Assembly (NCBI GenBank): GCA_964573995.1
Contig: CAZNLH010000040.1
Span: forward strand, 1-16,716
Length of the DNA: 16,716 nucleotides
Source of the DNA: CAZNLH01 sp964573995
GTDB lineage: Bacteria > Gemmatimonadota > CAZMKB01 > CAZNLH01
Reading direction: 5' to 3'
A program made the translations under genes and the position numbers. The notes below the pieces were generated by a model that was given only the letters and a program-made list of their open reading frames with translations, had not been told where the DNA came from and ran no database searches. This document shows, piece after piece, positions 1 through 5,930 of the stretch (the stretch's first letter is position 1; each line of letters starts with the position of its first letter).

Positions 1-353
1 TAAAATCCATTCACTTTCTTTCGCAGCCTTTTCTTGGCCGACCTCAACTTCTTCTCTTTCAGTACCCTCTCCTTGACCGCCCTTGGCACCCGCGTCGGGA
101 TGCGGGGCCTCTGCCGCCTCGAACGCTCTTCCAGCCTCTCCATCAACCTCTCGATTGCCGCCCTCAGGTTCATTGAACGGTATCGGTATCTCCTGGACAT
201 CACCACTATCCCGGTAGGATTGTGATGGAGGCGCACGGCCGTCCGCTTGCGATCCCTCCTCTGCCCTCCAGGCCCCGGCGAGAGCATGTAGGTGACCCTG
301 CATTCGCGGAGGACCTCGTCCGGGTCCCTTTTATTCTCTCCTTCGCTGGACAT
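1..353 (-). CDS. Release-factor-like protein with RF-1 (GGQ) domain, 3' end cut by window edge
   Basis: Translating the minus strand from 353 gives about 117 codons that stay open to position 1, so the stop lies outside the window. Residues 25-31 read SPGPGGQ, the peptidyl-tRNA hydrolysis motif of class I release factors, and are followed by a TAVRLHHNPTGIVV stretch typical of RF-1 domain proteins. The C-terminal half is very rich in Lys and Arg, as in the small codon-independent rescue factors (ArfB/YaeJ-like) that bind rRNA. There is no stop-codon recognition domain, so I infer a ribosome-rescue or release-factor-like hydrolase rather than RF1 or RF2. Two in-frame ATGs exist (359 and 353). 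The GAGGGGG Shine-Dalgarno at 363-369 is 3 nt from the first and 9 nt from the second, so 353 is preferred. The RRDRK after GGQ differs from the more usual N-K-containing sequence. The family assignment is firm; the precise role is inferred. Confidence 0.85.
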   Translation of the reverse strand, partial: MSSEGENKRDPDEVLRECRVTYMLSPGPGGQRRDRKRTAVRLHHNPTGIVVMSRRYRYRSMNLRAAIERLMERLEERSRRQRPRIPTRVPRAVKERVLKEKKLRSAKKRLRKKVNGF

Positions 354-362
354 GATCATTAT

Positions 363-369
363 CCCCCTC
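363..369 (-). promoter_or_regulatory. Ribosome binding site deciding the RF-like start
   Basis: GAGGGGG on the minus strand lies 9 nt before ATG 353 but only 3 nt before ATG 359, which favours the downstream start. Confidence 0.6.
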
Positions 370-438
370 GCATGGCATCCCCCAAAATCCTTCCCCTCTC
401 TCCCTGCACGCACCTTTTCGCGAGAGCACTCCCTGATT

Positions 439-467
439 AATTTAACAAGTCCTCTATGGATGGGCAA
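439..467 (-). promoter_or_regulatory. Candidate sigma70-type promoter for the RF-like gene
   Basis: Minus strand TTGCCC (462-467), a 17-nt spacer, then TAAATT (439-444). Each box matches 4 of 6 consensus bases. It would give a leader of about 80 nt. Prediction by eye only. Confidence 0.35.
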
Positions 468-599
468 ACGCATGGAGTGGAGTCATCCCTTTGAGGCACA
501 CGTAACTCGATCGCCCCTGCAGTCCACCTGGGCAGGAACATTGCACGTAAGAACGCTGACAGGGTGGAATGACGCGGCATTGCTGGAAATGCCCGCACC

Positions 600-628
600 T
601 TGACATATCCTCTCTATACTGGTAATCT
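600..628 (+). promoter_or_regulatory. Candidate promoter for the exported propeller gene
   Basis: A perfect -35 box TTGACA (600-605), a 17-nt spacer and a weak -10 TAATCT (623-628) lie about 40 bp upstream of the start at 670. A second AT-rich hexamer, TATACT (615-620), sits too close to this -35. Confidence 0.35.
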
Positions 629-669
629 CGTATGTAGATTGGAGAATGTAACGATCAAGGAGGACTCTC

Positions 670-2976
670 ATGCGCAAAGACATCCCCTCCCCCCTTAAAC
701 CCCGCGTACACGGGGGCCATATCGTCGGGATATCCATGGAAATCTTCATCCTGTTGGGCCTCCTCTGCCCATGCTCCGCTCGCGCCTGCGGGAAGGACCG
801 CCCGGGCGAATCTCCGCTGGGATTCATTCGCCCCATCGAGATCGATTCCCTCTCCGGCTATACCTTCCCCAGGAGCGTCGTAGGCGTGAGCGGTTACAAC
901 TCGGACTGCAAGCCCTCGTTGACGGCAAACGGGCACCAAATCTATTTCATCTCCGCAGACAACAACGGGCCACCTTACAGCCAAGAGCACGTGGGGACGG
1001 GATTCAATGTATATGTCGCGAGGTGGAACGGCGCGGCGTGGGATTCCGTCACCAACCTCGGGCCCAACGTCAACCCCGCCAGTTACGCCTGCATATCGCC
1101 GGACGGCGGGAACATCTACTTCACCCGGGGCAATGACATCTGGACATCGACGTATGACGGCCATGAATGGACGCCGGCGGAGATCCTTCCCTCCCCAGTC
1201 AACGATCCTTTCGCTTCCGATCGCGCACCGTTTCTCACCGCGGACGGACGGAGGCTGTATTTCGCCTCGAACCGGCATGAGGGACACGGCAGTTACGACC
1301 TTTGGGTAGTACGCCGCAACGGAACGGCGTGGGATTCGCTGGCCAACCTGGGTCCAGCCGTCAATACTGTAAAGAGCGAAACTCATCCAGCGTTGACCCC
1401 CGACGGAAGCACCCTCTATTTTACCGATTTCGGCGGTCCCCGAGATGTCTGGAAATACGGCGACGCCGACCTGTACGTCTCCCGCTGGACCGGGACGGGA
1501 TGGGGGCCTCCGGAGATCGTCGGCGCTCCTGTCAACTCGGACCATCCCCTCTGCTCTTCCTTCCCAATGCCTGATGGACGGCTCTACCTCGGATCCGGAG
1601 TTTCCGAGGGAGGGTTCGGGGAAGAGGATATTTGGATGGTCGAGCCCGATTCCCTCGCTCAGTGGCAAGGAGTGGAGGGCCGGCCGGGACCGAACGAATG
1701 GGCCCGGATCGCCACCCTTGAGGGCGCCCTGAACGTTCTATGCCTTGCAGAGGATCGTGACGGCACGCTGTACGCCGGGACTGCTCCAGGTGGAGACGTA
1801 TTCAGGAGCACGGATTCCGGCGAGACATGGGAGAATACCTCCGACCTGCCTGGGGCCATCCAGGTTTACTCCCTCCTCGAGACCTCGGACGGATCGCTCT
1901 ACGCTGGGACTTATCCCCACGGAGACGTCTTCCGCAGCACGGACAGGGGAGACACATGGCTCCCAACCGGGGAGATGCCCAACGCAACGGCCGTCCGCGC
2001 ATTGCTGGAATCCTCCGAGGGATCCCTCCTTGCCGGTACTTCGCCCGACTCCATGGGATGGGGCAGGATATACCGCTCGGACGACGCGGGCAGCACGTGG
2101 ATCAGGACCGGCCTGGTCCCCGACGTGAAGGGTGGTATATTCACCCTCATGGAGGGCGACGGCGGCGCCATTTTCGCCGGCGGGCGGGTCTCGGGAGACC
2201 GCATCTTCGTCTCATCGAACAACGGCTCGAGTTGGACCGAGATCAACCTCCCGTACGACGACCAGCACGTCACCATCAGCAACACGTACTTCTTCCGGCG
2301 GACTTCGGGGGGCACAATATGGGCCGGCGGCTGGGCACACGGACCCCAGGGGATGCTCGTCCATTCGACCGACAACGGTGCCACCTGGGATACCACGGCC
2401 TCGATCTTCACCGGCCCGGTAGAGGCGGCCCTGATCTATGATATGGTGGAGGAGACAGGCGGATCGCTCCTCATTGGCTATCACCCCGGCCCCGACAGCA
2501 TAGTCCAGAGATCCACCGACGGGGGCGTTACCTGGGAGAGTGCGGGGATCCTCCGGGGGGCGCGCGAGGTACTTTGCCTCCTGCGGACGAGCCAGGGAGA
2601 CATCCTGGCCGGGACCTCCGCGGACGGGGGTATCTATAGAGAGCCCACGGCCGGGATCGAGATCAAGGGCCGCAGGGAAAGGACACCACGGGCCATAGGG
2701 ATGGGTCAGAATTTTCCCAACCCCTTTAATCCGGGCACATCCGTGCGGTATACTGTCCCAGATGCGGCGGCGGGGCGCCACGTAAGCATCTCGATCTACG
2801 ATATGCGCGGTCGGCTCGTACGCAACCTCGTGGATTGCCGACAACCAGCGGGCCAGTACACGGTAAGGTGGAACGGCCTGGACGACGAAGGACTGCCGGC
2901 GGCGTCGGGCGGCTATTTCTGCCGGATAGAGGCCGGGGGCTTCTCATCCGTCAGGAAGATGCTGCTGGCGAGGTAG
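670..2976 (+). CDS. Exported PD40/BNR beta-propeller protein with FlgD-like T9SS C-terminal sorting domain
   Basis: A 768-residue protein of unknown specific function, probably secreted or surface-attached. The start has a strong AAGGAGG 7 nt upstream. An inner ATG at 736 would give a shorter signal peptide. Residues about 20-40 are hydrophobic and end in CSARAC, resembling a signal peptide. Residues about 78-330 contain five PD40/WD40-like repeats of the form 'P-x-L-T-x-D-G-x-x-L-Y-F', as in TolB- or OmpA-associated propellers. Residues about 345-645 contain six Asp-box (BNR) motifs of the form S-T-D-x-G-x-T-W, as in sialidase and YCF48-type propellers. The C-terminus from about 675 has GQNFPNPFNP, then an Ig-like FlgD/type A sorting domain ending in RKMLLAR. 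Asp-boxes alone do not imply sialidase activity, and catalytic residues cannot be identified. The sorting domain suggests type IX secretion in an FCB-related bacterium. It is transcribed alone and converges on cas6. Confidence 0.85.
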   Translation: MRKDIPSPLKPRVHGGHIVGISMEIFILLGLLCPCSARACGKDRPGESPLGFIRPIEIDSLSGYTFPRSVVGVSGYNSDCKPSLTANGHQIYFISADNNGPPYSQEHVGTGFNVYVARWNGAAWDSVTNLGPNVNPASYACISPDGGNIYFTRGNDIWTSTYDGHEWTPAEILPSPVNDPFASDRAPFLTADGRRLYFASNRHEGHGSYDLWVVRRNGTAWDSLANLGPAVNTVKSETHPALTPDGSTLYFTDFGGPRDVWKYGDADLYVSRWTGTGWGPPEIVGAPVNSDHPLCSSFPMPDGRLYLGSGVSEGGFGEEDIWMVEPDSLAQWQGVEGRPGPNEWARIATLEGALNVLCLAEDRDGTLYAGTAPGGDVFRSTDSGETWENTSDLPGAIQVYSLLETSDGSLYAGTYPHGDVFRSTDRGDTWLPTGEMPNATAVRALLESSEGSLLAGTSPDSMGWGRIYRSDDAGSTWIRTGLVPDVKGGIFTLMEGDGGAIFAGGRVSGDRIFVSSNNGSSWTEINLPYDDQHVTISNTYFFRRTSGGTIWAGGWAHGPQGMLVHSTDNGATWDTTASIFTGPVEAALIYDMVEETGGSLLIGYHPGPDSIVQRSTDGGVTWESAGILRGAREVLCLLRTSQGDILAGTSADGGIYREPTAGIEIKGRRERTPRAIGMGQNFPNPFNPGTSVRYTVPDAAAGRHVSISIYDMRGRLVRNLVDCRQPAGQYTVRWNGLDDEGLPAASGGYFCRIEAGGFSSVRKMLLAR

Positions 2977-3000
2977 GCGGACCCCGGGAGAAGGCCCGCC
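2976..3000 (+). terminator. Hairpin after the propeller gene (possible weak terminator)
   Basis: GGCGGACC pairs with GGCCCGCC (one mismatch, 9-nt loop) immediately after the TAG stop. No U-tract follows, so intrinsic termination is doubtful. It also lies between convergent genes. Confidence 0.3.
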
Positions 3001-3052
3001 CAACTCCTGTTATTGATAATGGGTCGCCAGCGGGATATCACCGCAAGGCCGG

Positions 3053-3724
3053 TTATATCCCGATGCCGTCGAGGTGGCTGTACAATGGCGGGCAGGGCAC
3101 GAATACACCGCAACCCATCTTACGGTGCTCACCCATACCACCTTCCTGCAGCCGGATCGACTCATCGGAGGAAAGGGCCTCAACTCCGACCGCGAAACCC
3201 CTGGCCTCCGTATCGCCTACCTTGATCGTGCAACACTGGTAAGGACAGGCCGTTTCGCTACTTCCCGCGCTACCTCCCCGGTAGGTACTCCGCCGCTCAA
3301 CAAGGTAAGGAAGACCCCATATCTCCATATCGGACAGATTACGCCGTACTCCCGCAAGGAACCCCTTCCAACTCGTGAGCCCCTTGATAACGACCAATCG
3401 GCTGTACAGGCGCGCTCCCGGGACAAGAGGTCTCGTCTCAGGCTCGCCTATCATCACCCTGTGCCCCTCCAGGCAGACCTCACTGCCGGAGAGGCACATC
3501 ACCATTGCGACCTTATCGGCGTCGATGCGTACGGCCAGCCTGGAATACTCCGTGAGCGCCACCAATCCCCTGCGCAGCGGCCTTCCGGTGATCGGATGAA
3601 TTCCGATTGAGGGATCGTCACAGATAGAAGGGACCAGGTTGGACAGGGCATCGAACAACTCGTATCCGTGATCGAGGGGGATTTCTTTTCCCGCGAGGGA
3701 AAACAGTATATCGACCATGGGCAT
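3053..3724 (-). CDS. cas6: CRISPR-associated endoribonuclease Cas6, Cmx6 (MYXAN) family, stand-alone
   Basis: A 223-residue protein that I recognise as the Cas6/Cmx6 family, which cuts pre-crRNA within the repeat in type I (MYXAN-like) CRISPR systems. Recognisable features are the N-terminus MPMVDILFSL, DHGYELFDALS with His19, GIHPITGRP at 41-49, SRLAVRI, LVVIKGL at 110-116, and a C-terminal glycine-rich RAMP loop, RLQEGGMGEHRKMGCGVFVP (191-210). His19 is a plausible catalytic histidine; this is inference. A short tail of 13 residues follows the last conserved block. The start is supported by GGGAGG at 3730-3735, 5 nt upstream. Length is close to the family norm and there is no frameshift. 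Neither side carries cas7, cas5, cas8, cas3, cas1, cas2 or an array: the neighbours are an exported propeller protein (convergent) and a WYL regulator upstream. It is therefore an orphan Cas6 or one acting on arrays elsewhere. Confidence 0.85.
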   Translation of the reverse strand: MPMVDILFSLAGKEIPLDHGYELFDALSNLVPSICDDPSIGIHPITGRPLRRGLVALTEYSRLAVRIDADKVAMVMCLSGSEVCLEGHRVMIGEPETRPLVPGARLYSRLVVIKGLTSWKGFLAGVRRNLSDMEIWGLPYLVERRSTYRGGSAGSSETACPYQCCTIKVGDTEARGFAVGVEALSSDESIRLQEGGMGEHRKMGCGVFVPCPPLYSHLDGIGI

Positions 3725-3784
3725 GGTATCCTCCCTTTCTCATCGACTTCTACAACCCGATTCACCAGGTCAGATACCAAATAT

Positions 3785-3813
3785 ATCATACCCCCCCTGA
3801 CATAAACTGTCAG
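3785..3813 (-). promoter_or_regulatory. Sigma70-like promoter of cas6 with palindromic operator candidate
   Basis: On the minus strand, CTGACA (3808-3813, 5/6 match to TTGACA), a 17-nt spacer containing seven consecutive G, and TATGAT (3785-3790, 5/6 match to TATAAT). The predicted start of transcription is near 3778, about 54 nt before the cas6 ATG. The -35 box is one arm of a perfect inverted repeat, CTGACA-TAAAC-TGTCAG (3797-3813), so a dimeric regulator bound here would be expected to block RNA polymerase. The promoter lies between the WYL stop and cas6, so cas6 can be transcribed independently of the regulator gene. Confidence 0.6.
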
Positions 3814-3830
3814 TGTCTTAAATTTTTTTT

Positions 3831-4829
3831 CTATCCTTCATCCAAGCCGTAGTTTTCGATCCCCTCTTTCAACTCGCCGATCACCATTCGGCGAAGACGT
3901 GAAGGCCTTAGGACTACTGCGTGCCTGCCGTAGGACATGACCCACCTGGCAATCTCTCCCAGCCCGGTTGTCCTGAGGTGCAAGGTAATGGATCCGTCTT
4001 GGTGCTCCTCTACCCTTTGCGTGGGGTGCCACAGGCGCTCGCGGATCCACCTTGCCTGGTATGAATCAAACCGGATAGCGATATTAAGGGGCCTTTCGCC
4101 CTTCTCGATACCGAAACCCCGGCTGATGTACTCCCGCGCGTCGAAGTCGGGGAAGACCTCGAAGAAGCGACCAGTGGGAGCCGCCTCGAGGATCCTGGCC
4201 AGGAGGAAGTCCCTAACCTCCCCGCGGAGGTGGCAGAAGGCCACGAGGTACCAATCGCCCCTGTAGTTGTGGAGGTGGTAGGGATCTATCCGGCGGACAG
4301 AGTCCTGGTCACGGCTCTGTGTATGGTACCTTATTTGCAACTCCTTCCTGTTCCTGAGTGCGTCGCTGACGACGTTGAAGACCCCGATATCGGGTGAACG
4401 CAGTGGCCCGGGATCGAACGTTATCGACTTTTCGTAGCATCGGAAATCTACCGTGACCATGTCGCTCAAGGAGCGGCATATCTTACCGAACGCCCTCTCG
4501 AGGTCGCCTCCGTATGGAGTGCCTCTATACTGTCTCAATACGTGTTCCGCTACCAGCAGCGCTACCAGTTCTCCCTCGGTGAGTTGTACCGCCGCCAGGT
4601 TGAAGGTCTTGTCCTCGTAATAGTAGCCCCGTCTACGCAGATCGTAAGCTATCGGCGCGCCGAGCATCAGGCGCATGTACTCGATGTCACGGTAAAAGGT
4701 CCTGCGGCTGACCTCGAATTGAGACACGAAGCCGGCCGCAGTGGGGTAACCTCCGCTCCGGAGTCTCTCGTCCAGCCACTGCATCCTCTCTATGGGGGGA
4801 CGCGACCTGAACCCTCTTTTCATATTCAT
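3831..4829 (-). CDS. HTH-WYL domain transcriptional regulator
   Basis: A 332-residue regulator. An N-terminal winged helix-turn-helix (about 12-72, with VSRRTFYRDIEYMRLMLGAPI resembling HTH_11/DeoR recognition helices) is followed by a middle segment. A WYL domain (about 150-225) contains the signature GDWYLVAF at 191-198, and a C-terminal WCX-like extension ends at 332. WYL proteins sense ligands, often nucleic acid or nucleotide related, and commonly regulate CRISPR-Cas and other defence or DNA damage genes. The frame stays open upstream to 5024, but that stretch overlaps promoter-like sequence and lacks family similarity. I therefore start at ATG 4829; ATG 4823 is an alternative, and neither has a strong Shine-Dalgarno. 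The gene lies 107 bp upstream of cas6 in the same orientation, and the palindrome over the cas6 promoter is a likely target (inference). Confidence 0.88.
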   Translation of the reverse strand: MNMKRGFRSRPPIERMQWLDERLRSGGYPTAAGFVSQFEVSRRTFYRDIEYMRLMLGAPIAYDLRRRGYYYEDKTFNLAAVQLTEGELVALLVAEHVLRQYRGTPYGGDLERAFGKICRSLSDMVTVDFRCYEKSITFDPGPLRSPDIGVFNVVSDALRNRKELQIRYHTQSRDQDSVRRIDPYHLHNYRGDWYLVAFCHLRGEVRDFLLARILEAAPTGRFFEVFPDFDAREYISRGFGIEKGERPLNIAIRFDSYQARWIRERLWHPTQRVEEHQDGSITLHLRTTGLGEIARWVMSYGRHAVVLRPSRLRRMVIGELKEGIENYGLDEG

Positions 4830-4950
4830 ACCGGCAGAAATCCCAGGCAATGAGTAACAGCAAAGATTCCGTCCATGAGGCCCTCCACCCGCACGTAAAT
4901 CTGGAAGATTCCCACCTCTCCACCCAGCCGCCGGGGCGCAATACAGTATA

Positions 4951-4979
4951 AATATATAAGGGTCCATCACCATTTTCCA
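4951..4979 (-). promoter_or_regulatory. Candidate promoter for the WYL regulator
   Basis: Minus strand TGGAAA (4974-4979), 17-nt spacer, TATATT (4951-4956). Matches are 4/6 and 5/6. Its position inside the upstream-extended open frame argues against translation from 5024. Confidence 0.35.
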
Positions 4980-5069
4980 TCGAATCGACGCTATAACGAA
5001 AACGCCCCTTGATTTTTCTCCCATCTCGTCTTACTTTTTCCCACGGTTGACCCCGATGAGAATATAACC

Positions 5070-5097
5070 TTGAAGATGTTCATCCCGGCATTATACA
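5070..5097 (+). promoter_or_regulatory. Candidate promoter for sdhCAB
   Basis: TTGAAG (5070-5075), 16-nt spacer, TATACA (5092-5097), about 150 bp upstream of sdhC. Each box matches 4 of 6 consensus bases, so this is only a candidate. Confidence 0.3.
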
Positions 5098-5246
5098 TCC
5101 TTCGTACGGTCTCGGTCTGGGACAGCAGTTGATCCCCTCTTCGAGAAAACCTACTCCTGTTTCCGCCGCCACCCAGGCTCACCTCGCCGGGCCGCGGCAT
5201 GAAGTCACAGTCATTCAACCGAACCATCAATAACGGAGCCTGACTC

Positions 5247-5930
5247 ATGCAAACGTTTACTGCCGTGATCTGGTCTTCGGTGGGCAGAAAGATACTGAAC
5301 GGTCTGACGGGATTGCTGCTCAGCGCCTTCATACTGGTGCACCTCATCGAAAACTACCTCCTGTTCAGCGGGCCGGAGACCTATAACTTATATGTCTACC
5401 GGCTTACGAGCCTTGGCGGGATCCTGTATTTCCTAGAGATCCTGCTCCTGGCAGTCTTCCTGGTACACATCATAAGCGCCGTGACCGTCTGGTTCAGCAA
5501 ATTGCGGGCGCGCCCGGAACCGTACACCGTACTGAAGAGCGCGGGAAGAGTGAGCCGGCAGACCATCTTCTCCAAGACTATGATCTACACGGGCCTGCTC
5601 ATTTTCATCTTCCTGGTCCTGCACCTGATAACCTTCAAGTACGGGCCTCATTACAGCGTAACATACCACGGCCGGGAGGTGCGCGACATGTACCGGCTGG
5701 TCGTCGAGGTCTTTTCCAGGGGGGGATACGTCCTCTGGTACGAGGTCCTGATGATCCTCATCGGGTTCCACCTGAGGCATGGGTTCTGGAGCGCGTTTCA
5801 GTCCCTGGGCCTGAACCATCCGAAGTACAACCCGGTCATCTTCGCCTTCGGCTACCTGTTCGCCATTGTTATTGCGGTCGGATTCCTTGCGATACCGCTG
5901 TGGGTATATTATTCGGGAGGTGTGCAATGA
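5247..5930 (+). CDS. sdhC: Succinate dehydrogenase / fumarate reductase cytochrome b558 membrane subunit
   Basis: A 227-residue membrane protein, the sole membrane anchor of a type B (di-heme) succinate:quinone oxidoreductase. It passes electrons between the iron-sulfur subunit and quinone. Five hydrophobic helices are visible (about 19-40, 57-82, 111-132, 158-182 and 196-223). Histidines at 32, 74, 126 and 175 sit in four of the helices and match the four axial heme ligands of the Wolinella FrdC type (family knowledge). The sequence belongs to the SdhC b558 family common in Bacteroidetes and relatives. A GGAG lies 8 nt before the start. Its TGA overlaps the sdhA ATG by 4 nt (ATGA), indicating translational coupling. 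It is the first gene of sdhCAB. Confidence 0.93.
   Translation: MQTFTAVIWSSVGRKILNGLTGLLLSAFILVHLIENYLLFSGPETYNLYVYRLTSLGGILYFLEILLLAVFLVHIISAVTVWFSKLRARPEPYTVLKSAGRVSRQTIFSKTMIYTGLLIFIFLVLHLITFKYGPHYSVTYHGREVRDMYRLVVEVFSRGGYVLWYEVLMILIGFHLRHGFWSAFQSLGLNHPKYNPVIFAFGYLFAIVIAVGFLAIPLWVYYSGGVQ
5915..5920 (+). promoter_or_regulatory. Ribosome binding site deciding the sdhA start
   Basis: GGGAGG lies 6 nt before ATG 5927 and inside the end of sdhC. The earlier in-frame codon at 5900 has no such site. Confidence 0.65.

Larger units (their letters stand above)
370..669. other. Divergent intergenic region (about 300 bp)
   Basis: This stretch separates the minus-strand RF-like gene from the plus-strand propeller gene. 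It holds a candidate promoter for each (listed separately) and an imperfect hairpin around 573-597 (GCGGCATT paired with AATGCCCGC, one bulge). The short open frames crossing it have no recognisable domain. I see no CRISPR repeats, tRNA or mobile element in it. Confidence 0.5.
4830..5246. other. Divergent intergenic region between the WYL regulator and sdhCAB (about 417 bp)
   Basis: It contains AT-rich promoter-like sequence for each direction (listed separately) and a run of about 115 nt untranslated leader before the WYL start. Open frames here are extensions or shadows without recognisable domains. I see no repeats of CRISPR type. The CTGACA/TGTCAG palindrome found before cas6 is not repeated in this region. 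Confidence 0.5.

Noticed and set aside
655..1668. 337-codon minus-strand open frame opposite the propeller gene
   Set aside because: It mirrors the codon structure of the plus-strand gene, has no recognisable domain, and the plus strand has repeats, a Shine-Dalgarno and a sorting domain.
670..2976. Sialidase activity from Asp-box repeats
   Set aside because: Asp-boxes are structural and occur in many propellers; the sialidase Arg triad and FRIP motif are not seen.
4830..5024. N-terminal extension of the WYL regulator to position 5024
   Set aside because: The extra 65 residues have no family similarity and overlap a promoter-like sequence at 4951-4979.
361..5246. CRISPR array associated with cas6
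   Set aside because: I looked through the intergenic stretches on both sides of cas6 and found no regularly spaced repeats of 28-37 nt.
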